This document shows positions 55,781-63,578 of a DNA stretch of 64,000 nt, piece after piece. The DNA comes from Leuconostoc kimchii IMSNU 11154 (lineage in GTDB: Bacteria > Bacillota > Bacilli > Lactobacillales > Lactobacillaceae), in the NCBI RefSeq assembly GCF_000092505.1, contig NC_014136.1:1324501-1388500 (forward strand). The letters run 5' to 3'. Under the pieces are notes generated by a model. The model saw nothing but the letters and a program-made list of their open reading frames with translations, made no database searches and was not told the origin of the DNA. A program made the position numbers and the translations under genes. Positions within the stretch are counted from its first letter, which is position 1, and each line of letters starts with the position of its first letter.

Positions 55781-56569
55781 ATGACAGAAGCAACAACAGC
55801 AAAGGTTCATTGGAACGGTGGTATTCAAGAAGAAGCCATTAATATCTTGAAAGAAGATGGGGGAATGATTGTTAGCCCAACAAAAGTGGGTTACATTATC
55901 ATGACTTCAGACGATAAAGGGTTGGAACGCAAATTTGCTGCTAAGAATCGCAAGCGTAATAAACCAGGTGTCGTACTATGTGGTTCAGTAGAACAGGTTA
56001 AACAATTAGCACAAATGACACCTGAAATCGAACAAATGTATCAAACACATTGGGATGAGGACATTTTGTTGGGTTGTATCTTGCCATGGCAAGCAGAAGC
56101 TATCAGTAAGATACCAAATGATGGCACAAAAGATTTGATGATGGATCAACGTGAAACGAGTTGCTTTGTTATCAAGTTTGGGACACCAAGTGAAAATATC
56201 GCCAAAGAAATGTGGGAAAAGTATGGTAAGTTTTCATTTGCCAGTTCAGCTAATCCATCTGGTAAGGGAAATCGTGGTTTGGTAACTGGTATTGGTGACC
56301 AAATTGAAAATGCTGCTGACCTCATTATTGAAGCAGATGATTATGTGGCCTCAATTCAACCCGACAAGACGCTAGATACACGCTACGAACAAGGAGTGAT
56401 GGTATCTATGGTTGATGAGACCGGTCAGCTCATTCCGGAACAAAATGGTGTTGTGGGTATGCAACCAGCGCCAATTGTTATTCGAAAAGGACTAGATGTG
56501 GATAAAATCATGAAAATTATGAGCGACATTTTCGCATCATGGGATTATCGTCACGGCTACTATTACTGA
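55781..56569 (+). CDS. YrdC/Sua5-domain protein
   Basis: A 262-residue YrdC-fold protein of the Sua5/YciO/TsaC superfamily, whose members make threonylcarbamoyl-AMP for tRNA t6A. Visible: GGMIVSPTKVGYIIMTSD (the PTxxxYG-like strand), KNRKRNKPGVVLCGS (KxR...KP motif) and FASSANPSGKGNRG (SxANxSG motif). The PTDTxYGL sequence is altered and the protein is more acidic than housekeeping TsaC, so it may be a paralogue with a different substrate. It lies 61 bases after leuD with its own AAAAGGA. Confidence 0.8.
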   Translation: MTEATTAKVHWNGGIQEEAINILKEDGGMIVSPTKVGYIIMTSDDKGLERKFAAKNRKRNKPGVVLCGSVEQVKQLAQMTPEIEQMYQTHWDEDILLGCILPWQAEAISKIPNDGTKDLMMDQRETSCFVIKFGTPSENIAKEMWEKYGKFSFASSANPSGKGNRGLVTGIGDQIENAADLIIEADDYVASIQPDKTLDTRYEQGVMVSMVDETGQLIPEQNGVVGMQPAPIVIRKGLDVDKIMKIMSDIFASWDYRHGYYY

Positions 56570-56609
56570 ACAGACACCTAAGTGTGTCACTGATACAAGG
56601 AGAAAAGAT

Positions 56610-57632
56610 ATGTTAAATCCACCGAAAAGTACGATGTTAAGAACTGATGTGATACGATATGGCAGTTTTATTGTTTTAATTTTGATCGCTGGCATATTAC
56701 TCTTAATGTCAGGCGTAACACAATATCCTGAAATTATTGGTATGGCATACCTATCGTTTACTTTTGGCTTACGTCATGCTTTTGATGTGGATCATATTGC
56801 AGCCATTGATAATATGACGCGTAAAATGTTAAATGATGGTAAAAATACGCGTGGTGTTGGTTTTAGTTTCTCTTTTGGACATTCAATGGTCGTTGTATTA
56901 ATGGCACTCGTCACTGTGTTATTTGTTGAATGGGCTAAGGAATCGATGCCCGTGTTTGAACAAATTGGTGGTGTTTTAGGCACGATGATTGCAGCGATCA
57001 TGTTACTCATGTTGACCATTGTCAACACATTTATTTTACGAAGCATTTGGATCAATTTTAAACATATGGGATCTGATGTACAACAATCAGATAAACGACA
57101 CACTATGGAACAATCAAAAATTTATGTTCTATTTTTGAAATTATTGAAATTAATTAAACATAATTGGCAAGTGGCCATCGTTGGTTTCCTATTTGGTTTG
57201 GGATTTGATACGGCAACTCAAATTGCCGTTCTAGCCACCTCTGCTACTGCTGCAAACGCTGGCATAGCTTGGTATACGACGTTAGCCTTTCCATTATTGT
57301 TTACGGCGGGCATGTGTTTAATGGATACCATTGATGGTTTTTTTATGAGTACGACCTACACTTGGATTGTCTCGTCATCTTATCGTAAAGTTTATTATAA
57401 TTTAATTTTAACAGGTATTTCAATCATGGCAGCAGGATTCATTAGTTTTGTTGACTTTGTCCAGTCAATGCGTGTGATATTTCATTGGCATAATGGTTTG
57501 TCAAACTGGGCAATCGGGTTAGATTTTAACCAACTGGGATTGATACTAGTTGCCATTTTCGCAGTGACTTGGATTATTGCATTGACAATGTGGCGTGTTT
57601 TGAACTTATCTGAAAGAGAGCCAACAAGTTGA
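56610..57632 (+). CDS. Nickel/cobalt permease, NiCoT family
   Basis: A 340-residue membrane permease of the HoxN/NixA family with about eight transmembrane segments. The metal-binding signature in TM2 reads RHAFDVDHIAAIDN; further signatures are FSFGHSMVVV, LGFDTATQIAVL and FTAGMCLMDTIDGFFM. Start follows AAGGAG. No urease or cobalamin genes are nearby, so metal specificity is open. Its terminator follows. Confidence 0.93.
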   Translation: MLNPPKSTMLRTDVIRYGSFIVLILIAGILLLMSGVTQYPEIIGMAYLSFTFGLRHAFDVDHIAAIDNMTRKMLNDGKNTRGVGFSFSFGHSMVVVLMALVTVLFVEWAKESMPVFEQIGGVLGTMIAAIMLLMLTIVNTFILRSIWINFKHMGSDVQQSDKRHTMEQSKIYVLFLKLLKLIKHNWQVAIVGFLFGLGFDTATQIAVLATSATAANAGIAWYTTLAFPLLFTAGMCLMDTIDGFFMSTTYTWIVSSSYRKVYYNLILTGISIMAAGFISFVDFVQSMRVIFHWHNGLSNWAIGLDFNQLGLILVAIFAVTWIIALTMWRVLNLSEREPTS

Positions 57633-57656
57633 TGCTGACTTATTAAGTCATTTTGT

Positions 57657-57700
57657 GAACGCATAGTAAATGGCAGCGTCGATTTATTATGCGTTCTTTT
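57657..57700 (+). terminator. Permease gene terminator
   Basis: GAACGCATAGTAAAT (57657-57671) pairs with ATTTATTATGCGTTC (57682-57696), 15 bp with one G-U, 10-base loop, then T. Confidence 0.92.
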
Positions 57701-57720
57701 GTGTTATTTATCAGAGAGAT

Positions 57721-57737
57721 TTAATCTCCTATTAATC
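57721..57737 (+). promoter_or_regulatory. CiaR-like direct repeat before the two-component operon
   Basis: TTAATC (57721-57726), 5 bases, TTAATC (57732-57737). The streptococcal CiaR box is TTTAAG-N5-TTTAAG, so spacing is identical and the hexamer similar. TATTAC at 57744-57749 is a possible -10. Confidence 0.45.
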
Positions 57738-57786
57738 ATAAAGTATTACACTTAGATCAATAAAACGTTACAATGGAGATATGAAA

Positions 57787-58476
57787 ATGGCTAAAGCAAT
57801 TAAAATTTTGTTAATTGAAGATGATGTGAACCTTGCAGATAATATTGTGGGTTTTTTACAAGATTTTGCAGATGTTAACGTTGTAGATAACGGCCTAGAT
57901 GGTGAGTTTGAAGGTCAGGAGTCGCCATATGATCTCATTATTTCCGATTTAATGTTGCCTGGTGAAAATGGGTTTGAAGTCATTAAGTATTTGCGTAAAA
58001 ATGATATTGAAACACCTGTGCTCATATTAACAGCTAAAAGCTCACTTGATGATAAAATTGAGGGCTTTAACGTTGGGGCAGATGATTATTTAACGAAGCC
58101 TTTTTATCGTGAAGAATTATTGGTACGCGTCAAGGCGTTACTGAGACGTGCAGGTGTTTATTCTGAAGATAATATGATTGCCGTAGGGGATGTGATGATT
58201 AATCTAGAAAACCGTGGTGTGCAAGTGCATGGGCAACAAGTAAAGCTGGTGGGGAAAGAGTTTGATATTTTGACGTACCTGGCTCAAAACAAAAACATCA
58301 TTGTGACACGTGATCAGATTTTTGATCGTGTTTGGGGTATCGACTCTGACACAACGATTAATGTTGTGAATATTTACTTGAATAATTTACGACGAAAATT
58401 AGAGGCAGTTGGGCAAAACGATTTGATTAAAACATTACGGAATATTGGGTTCATTTTAGAGGTTAATGATGCCTAA
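57787..58476 (+). CDS. ciaR: CiaR-like OmpR-family response regulator
   Basis: A 229-residue response regulator: receiver with the acidic pair IEDD, phospho-Asp in ISDLMLPGENG, Thr/Lys in LTAKSS and TKPFYREEL; then a winged helix (KLVGKEFDILTYLAQN, QIFDRVWGIDSDTTINVVNIYLNNLRRKL). The FADV opening and GIDSDTTI block closely resemble streptococcal CiaR. Start is ATG 57787, eight bases after GGAG; ATG 57781 is too near. The gene order regulator-kinase-htrA supports the CiaRH assignment. Confidence 0.87.
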   Translation: MAKAIKILLIEDDVNLADNIVGFLQDFADVNVVDNGLDGEFEGQESPYDLIISDLMLPGENGFEVIKYLRKNDIETPVLILTAKSSLDDKIEGFNVGADDYLTKPFYREELLVRVKALLRRAGVYSEDNMIAVGDVMINLENRGVQVHGQQVKLVGKEFDILTYLAQNKNIIVTRDQIFDRVWGIDSDTTINVVNIYLNNLRRKLEAVGQNDLIKTLRNIGFILEVNDA

Positions 58477-59752
58477 AGTGATTAACAAACAACAGCAAAT
58501 CCGAGGGTTCCTTTTGCTGATTGCGAGTTTTTTTGTGATATTTACTGTTCTTGGTGGTGTCATCTACTGGTCATATACGCGTACAATTTTTCGAAATTCG
58601 GATACGGCGTTAACACAGCAAATTAAACAGTTTGACTTGGCCGGTGCACTACAAAATTCCTCAGATTCTAATCGCAAGGCGCCCCTTTTGTTGCAGTCAA
58701 ATATGTTGGCTGATGTTTGGGTTTACGATAAGGACAAAAAGTTAGTGCTTGACGACCGTATACCAGAATCAATGCAATCGCTTTACAAGAAACAATTTAA
58801 ATATACCCAACAATTTGTTTCATATAGGCCAAAAACAATTGCAATTGGTGATAATTATTATCGTGGCATGCGTGTTGCCTTTGTGGACGGTACGCGGAAT
58901 AATGATGGTAAGCCAGTTAAATACGGCATTATTACAGTTAATGTAACAGATACGATGTTTAACTTAAATCAGTTTAAAAAAGTGTTATTATGGTCATTTG
59001 GTACGTTTGGTTTGCTTGCTTTGATGGTTTCTTATTGGATTAGTTTGAAAAACATGAAACCCATCATTAGGGCATGGCAACAACAGCAAGATTTTGTCAA
59101 CAATGCAGCGCATGAATTACGGACACCAATGGCTGTTATCCAAGGAAAATTAGAAAACATGCTAACGCGTCCAGAGTCAACAGTCCGTGAGCAATCAGAC
59201 GCAATTATCTTGTCATTATCTGAAGTGCGTCGGTTAACTTCTCTAACTGACAATATGTTGACTTTGGCAAAATCTGGTTCTAATATGACTCGAGTCGAAA
59301 AAGAACCAACAAATATTGCTGATTTTCTAGCAACGATTGTGGCACCATACCAAGAAATGGCTGAATTCGAAGGGAAAAAGGTGTTGTTATCAACACGAGT
59401 AACACAACCGGTAATGATTGATCAAAAAAGAATTCATCAATTACTGGTCTTGTTAGTCGATAACGCAATGAAATATTCCGATGCGGGTGCTACTGTATCT
59501 ATCTCGGCGACAATAGAAAAGCGTAAATTTATATTAAGTGTTGCGGATACTGGTCGTGGGATTAGTGATGCCGCCAAAAAACATGTGTTTGATCGCTTTT
59601 ATCGTGAAGATAAAACGGGTAGTCGTGAGACTGGAGGCACTGGCTTGGGATTGTCTATTGCTGAGTGGATCGTACAAGCACATGGTGGCAAAATTGTTAT
59701 TTTAGACAATCATCCCCAAGGGACCATTTTTAAAACAACGTTACCACTTTAA
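58469..59752 (+). CDS. ciaH: CiaH-like sensor histidine kinase
   Basis: A 427-residue membrane kinase: two transmembrane segments (about 14-34 and 170-190) enclose an extracytoplasmic sensor of 135 residues. H-box is NNAAHELRTPMAVIQGKLE, N-box LVDNAMKYSD, G1 VADTGRGISD, F/G2 FDRFYR and TGGTGLGLSI. It overlaps ciaR by 8 bases (start 58469, or 58466 by an adjacent ATG). htrA follows after 35 bases, so all three are likely one operon. Confidence 0.93.
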   Translation: MPKVINKQQQIRGFLLLIASFFVIFTVLGGVIYWSYTRTIFRNSDTALTQQIKQFDLAGALQNSSDSNRKAPLLLQSNMLADVWVYDKDKKLVLDDRIPESMQSLYKKQFKYTQQFVSYRPKTIAIGDNYYRGMRVAFVDGTRNNDGKPVKYGIITVNVTDTMFNLNQFKKVLLWSFGTFGLLALMVSYWISLKNMKPIIRAWQQQQDFVNNAAHELRTPMAVIQGKLENMLTRPESTVREQSDAIILSLSEVRRLTSLTDNMLTLAKSGSNMTRVEKEPTNIADFLATIVAPYQEMAEFEGKKVLLSTRVTQPVMIDQKRIHQLLVLLVDNAMKYSDAGATVSISATIEKRKFILSVADTGRGISDAAKKHVFDRFYREDKTGSRETGGTGLGLSIAEWIVQAHGGKIVILDNHPQGTIFKTTLPL

Positions 59753-59787
59753 ATTGAAATTGTTTTGCATAGGAGGGTTAGAGTCAT

Positions 59788-60651
59788 ATGAAATATTCTT
59801 TGTTAACTGTTGCTGTTGTTGCTGCAATTGTCGGTGGTGGCGTCGTCTATTCTGGGACACAGCCAAATTCGTGGTTTCAGCAACAACCTGTTTCTAAAAA
59901 AGTAGCGAATATCACGGGCCGAGCAAATGTTGCAGATGTTGCTTATGTTAGTAATGATCAGGCAACGACAGCTTACAATAAAGTAAAAAATACTGTTGTA
60001 ACTGTTCAAAATTTACAAAAAGATCATAGTCAAGCAAGTGGTGATTTTTCAGCTTTGTTTGGTCGTTCATCCCAAGAAGAAGGAGAAACAACCACCGAAC
60101 AAACAGCATCTGAGGGTTCAGGTGTTATTTATAAAGTTCAAAATGGTGATATTTACATGATTACTAATAATCATGTTGTTGCGGACTCTGACGCCTTACA
60201 AATTATAACTGCCTCCGGTGATAAAGTTAAGGCGACAATCGTTGGGACAGATGCCGAGAAGGACATTGCGGTAATTAAAGCAAAAACAAATACGATAAAG
60301 ACAGCGGCAACTTTTGGGAAAGTGTCTGATTTACAATCTGGTCAACAGGTATTAGCAATTGGATCGCCATTGGGATCCGATTACGCGACATCTGTGACGA
60401 GTGGCATTATTTCTGCACCACGCCGTCATTTGTCATTGCAAGAAAATGGGAGCACTGCGACTGTTATTCAAACTGACGCTGCGATTAATCCAGGGAACTC
60501 AGGCGGTCCCTTAATTAATTTGTCAGGACAGATTATTGGTATTAATTCATCAAAAATTGCTTCATCAGATGATGGCACAAATGTTGAAGGCATGGGATTT
60601 GCTATCCCTTCAGATGTTGTTCAAGACTTTATTCATACGACTGAAAAATAG
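59788..60651 (+). CDS. htrA: HtrA-like serine protease without PDZ domain
   Basis: A 287-residue membrane-anchored trypsin-like protease of the HtrA/DegP family. N-terminal anchor at 4-22, then a linker, then the catalytic His (TNNHVVAD), Asp (EKDIAVIKA) and Ser (NPGNSGGPL). GMGFAIPSDVV ends the protease domain and the protein stops a few residues later (TTEK), where other HtrA proteins of about 400 residues continue into a PDZ domain. No PDZ-coding remnant follows; a strong hairpin starts 6 bases after the stop. AGGAGGG precedes the ATG. Confidence 0.93.
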   Translation: MKYSLLTVAVVAAIVGGGVVYSGTQPNSWFQQQPVSKKVANITGRANVADVAYVSNDQATTAYNKVKNTVVTVQNLQKDHSQASGDFSALFGRSSQEEGETTTEQTASEGSGVIYKVQNGDIYMITNNHVVADSDALQIITASGDKVKATIVGTDAEKDIAVIKAKTNTIKTAATFGKVSDLQSGQQVLAIGSPLGSDYATSVTSGIISAPRRHLSLQENGSTATVIQTDAAINPGNSGGPLINLSGQIIGINSSKIASSDDGTNVEGMGFAIPSDVVQDFIHTTEK

Positions 60652-60656
60652 TGTTA

Positions 60657-60708
60657 TTCATCATAAAACAGCGTATACTCAAACGAGTATACGCTGTTTT
60701 ATGATGAA
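60657..60708. terminator. Long bidirectional terminator of htrA and thioredoxin
   Basis: A 24-bp perfect stem (60657-60680 with 60685-60708), loop AAAC, with A and T runs inside it. It lies between the convergent htrA and thioredoxin genes. Confidence 0.93.
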
Positions 60709-60714
60709 CTGATA

Positions 60715-61041
60715 TTAGATTGTTGTTTCATACCAATCAAGTACTTGGTTTGGTGTCAAACGTTCACCATGACCTATACGAGATAGTTCCTCACCATCTT
60801 GAAATAAAACAAACGAAGGAATGCCACGTAGATTATGATTGGTGGCTACTGCAATGTTTTCGTCACGGTCGGCATCAATCCAACTAGATGTTTTGGTGAT
60901 GGTGTCTTTAATGTTTTGAACAAAGGGTTTAATAGCACGGCAATCACCACACCAATCAGCTGACAAAAATAAGATATGACGGCCTTTTGATTTTATATGC
61001 GTTTCGATAGTCACATCGGTATTATGATTTGGTTGATACAT
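60715..61041 (-). CDS. Thioredoxin-family protein
   Basis: A 108-residue thioredoxin fold with the active site SADWCGDCRAIKPF. The Cys pair is WCGDC rather than the usual WCGPC, which should raise the oxidising tendency. The cis-Pro is in GIPSFVLFQDG. No signal sequence, so cytoplasmic. AAAGAGG precedes the ATG on the - strand, and a TATAAT lies at 61076 to 61071. Confidence 0.92.
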   Translation of the reverse strand: MYQPNHNTDVTIETHIKSKGRHILFLSADWCGDCRAIKPFVQNIKDTITKTSSWIDADRDENIAVATNHNLRGIPSFVLFQDGEELSRIGHGERLTPNQVLDWYETTI

Positions 61042-61157
61042 GATTATACCTCTTTAAAATTAATGATTGAATTATAGCACAATATTTTATCGCTTGCTGT
61101 CTTTATGCTCAATTATAATAAATATGAGAATAGTGACAAAAAAATTTGAGAATGTTG

Positions 61158-61186
61158 TTGACAACGAATTGATAAACAGTTATAGT
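61158..61186 (+). promoter_or_regulatory. met operon promoter
   Basis: Consensus TTGACA (61158-61163), 17-bp spacer, TATAGT (61181-61186). Confidence 0.88.
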
Positions 61187-61192
61187 AAATAC

Positions 61193-61519
61193 AACATAAA
61201 CATTGAAGAGATAAGTACAACTAGCGTCTTAGCAAGAGAGCTCGTGATTGGTGAAATCGAGTAAGATATTAAGTTGGAAAATGGTCTTGGAGTTTCATAG
61301 ATACGAGCAAGCGAGTACTCATATGTATAGCGCAGTAAGTTGAAGTCGGTAGTGCTCGTTAACGCACAACGTATAACCTTGAGGCTTTCACAGATGTTCT
61401 CGACGATTTCTGATGGGCGTACGTTAAGGTGTGGGCGCGAGAGCCCTGCATGAACACCGGGTGGTAACACGTTATTGGAACGTCCCGTAGTCTATATTAA
61501 AGACTACGGGACGTTTTTT
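61193..61519 (+). promoter_or_regulatory. Methionine-specific T-box leader
   Basis: A full T-box riboswitch. Stem I shows AGTA, an AGAGAG bulge and the distal GGTGAAA; CAACT/AGTTG and TCTTA/TAAGA pair. The specifier ATG (61281-61283) follows GGAAA and reads Met. The T-box core GGGTGGTAACACG is at 61459-61471. The antiterminator pairs CGGG (61458-61461) with CCCG (61484-61487) and CGTT with AACG. The terminator is 61479-61493 with 61501-61515, then T. Uncharged tRNA-Met should allow expression of metABC. Confidence 0.95.
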
Positions 61520-61566
61520 GTTTTCATAAAATATTGAACAATAAGATTAGGGAGGATAAAGGGAAA

Positions 61567-62472
61567 ATGAGCGTTATATTACAAAACGGTCTATTAAAAC
61601 GTGAACGGTTGACACTAGGTGATTTTAAATTATTACAACCCACTTTAAATGTTTTAGTGGTTAATCTCATGCCAAATCGTTTACAAACAGAAAGGCAATT
61701 TGCACAATTACTTACAAAATTGTCGGTCAATGTACGTGTAACGTTTGTTATTCCGGCGACTCACCATATCAAAAATAATGCCGAAGTCGTGAGGAAAAAT
61801 TACGCGACGTTCGATGATATCTGGCAAAAATCTTATGATGGGCTCATTGTTACAGGGGCCCCAGTCGATCGTGTAAAGTTTGAAAATATTGACTATTGGC
61901 AAGAGTTCCAGCAACTACTCACATGGCGAAAGACGCACGTGAAAGAAAATTTGTTTACTTGTTGGGCCGCTTATGGTGCGGGATACGCTGAACGTAACTT
62001 TCCTGTGAGACGTAGTGTTAAAAAAATATATGGTGTTTACCATGTCGATCATATTTTAAATCAAAGAAGTCAATTAACAGCTGACTTAACACAGATTACC
62101 ATGCCACATTCACGATATTTTACAATTCCAAACGCAGGTGTTGCACGGCGTTTAAAAGTAGCAGGTAATGATTCAGTTGGTGCCTTTATTTTACGCGATG
62201 AACGCATACATTCGACTTATATTACGGGACATTTGGAATATGATACAAATACTTTAGAAGATGAGTATCAACGTGATATTAAAAAAGATGCGCAAACACA
62301 AAAACCAGAAAATTATTATGTTCAGGATCAACCGAATAATAATTGGCAATTGAGTGCTGAAAAAATTTTTTCTAATTGGGGAAAATTATTAATAGCAGAG
62401 ACACAACGTACTGAAATTGTGGACGTATTGCCGGCAATAAACCATGAGTACAAAGGGGAAAAAATAGTATGA
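61567..62472 (+). CDS. metA: Homoserine O-acyltransferase, MetA family
   Basis: A 301-residue MetA-type homoserine acyltransferase, first committed step of methionine synthesis. LMPNRLQTERQFAQLL is the family opening. The nucleophile Cys is in FTCWAAYGAGY, and the His/Glu pair in TGHLEYD. Both motifs deviate from the common CWGAQAAL and GHPEYD. Whether the donor is acetyl-CoA or succinyl-CoA cannot be told. Start is ATG 61567 after AAAGGGA. It overlaps metB by 4 bases, behind the Met T-box. Confidence 0.88.
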   Translation: MSVILQNGLLKRERLTLGDFKLLQPTLNVLVVNLMPNRLQTERQFAQLLTKLSVNVRVTFVIPATHHIKNNAEVVRKNYATFDDIWQKSYDGLIVTGAPVDRVKFENIDYWQEFQQLLTWRKTHVKENLFTCWAAYGAGYAERNFPVRRSVKKIYGVYHVDHILNQRSQLTADLTQITMPHSRYFTIPNAGVARRLKVAGNDSVGAFILRDERIHSTYITGHLEYDTNTLEDEYQRDIKKDAQTQKPENYYVQDQPNNNWQLSAEKIFSNWGKLLIAETQRTEIVDVLPAINHEYKGEKIV

Positions 62473-63578
62473 CTAACAAAATAGATACGATTCTAGCGCA
62501 AGGCGGTAATGGAACAGATGATGCAAAGACGGGAGCAATCGTTAGTCCACTATACTTTTCAACAGCATACCGCCACCCGGGGTTGGGGGAATCGACAGGA
62601 TTTGATTATGCACGTTTGAGTACGCCGACTAGGCATATTTTAGAAGAACAATTAGCTGTATTGGAACATGGCGTACAGTCATTTGCAACGAGTTCAGGCA
62701 TGTCAGCGATTGATTTAGTGTTTTCAACAGTGCTTAAGACAGGTGATCATTTTCTAACCAGTAATGATCTTTATGGTGGCACTTACCGCTACTTTGATAA
62801 GCTTGTGACACAATGGGGTGTGAACTACGATGCCTGTAGTAGTTTAGATGATTTTTTAACAAAAATACAAACTACAACGAAATTAATTTGGATAGAAACA
62901 CCTTCAAATCCGATGATGAAATTATTTGATATTAAACGCATCAGCCAAACCATTAAAGCAAAGTATCCTGATATTTTAATTGCAGTTGATAATACCTTTT
63001 TAACACCTATTTTTCAACAGCCCTTGACACTAGGCGCAGATATTGTCGTACATTCGGCGACTAAGTATCTTGGTGGACATAATGACATCTTGGCAGGGGC
63101 TGTGATTGCGGGAAGCGACGAATTAGCTGAGCAATTAGAGAAGGCTTTGGTAACAAGTGGTCAAGTCTTAGATTCTTTTAGTTCTTGGCTATTGCTTCGT
63201 AGTTTGAAGACGTTACATTTACGTATGACACGGCACAATGAAAACGGTCATTATTTAGCAGACAAATTAAGGCAAGTTGATGGTGTATCACATCTTAATT
63301 ATGCGGGTGTTGGTGGCATGATTAGTTTTTATTTAAAAGATGATTATGATGTTGACGCCTTCTTGAAAGGCTTACATATTGCATCATTTGCGGAAAGCTT
63401 GGGTGGACCAGAAACACTCATTACTATTCCAGCAGTACAAACACATCACGATATGACGCAAGAGCAACGTCTTAACTTGGGTATTACAGATCAATTGGTT
63501 CGAGTGAGTGCCGGTTTGGAAGATAAAGATGACTTGTTAGATGATTTAACACAGGCCATAAAAGGAGCAAAGCAATGA
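62469..63578 (+). CDS. metB: Cystathionine gamma-synthase/lyase family enzyme
   Basis: A 369-residue Cys/Met metabolism PLP enzyme. DYARLSTPTRHILEEQLA, SSGMSAIDLVFS, DLYGGTYRYFD, the PLP-Asp region IAVDNTFLTPI and the PLP Lys in HSATKYLGGHND are clear. Position between metA and a second family member suggests cystathionine gamma-synthase, but O-acylhomoserine sulfhydrylase activity is possible. Four-base overlaps on both sides. Confidence 0.9.
   Translation: MTNKIDTILAQGGNGTDDAKTGAIVSPLYFSTAYRHPGLGESTGFDYARLSTPTRHILEEQLAVLEHGVQSFATSSGMSAIDLVFSTVLKTGDHFLTSNDLYGGTYRYFDKLVTQWGVNYDACSSLDDFLTKIQTTTKLIWIETPSNPMMKLFDIKRISQTIKAKYPDILIAVDNTFLTPIFQQPLTLGADIVVHSATKYLGGHNDILAGAVIAGSDELAEQLEKALVTSGQVLDSFSSWLLLRSLKTLHLRMTRHNENGHYLADKLRQVDGVSHLNYAGVGGMISFYLKDDYDVDAFLKGLHIASFAESLGGPETLITIPAVQTHHDMTQEQRLNLGITDQLVRVSAGLEDKDDLLDDLTQAIKGAKQ

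Noticed and set aside
61067..61264. 65-codon + strand frame before metA
   Set aside because: It overlaps the met promoter and the T-box stem I; no ribosome site, so not a gene.
61180..61470. 96-codon - strand frame in the met leader
   Set aside because: Antisense of the T-box; structure of the + strand RNA explains the sequence.
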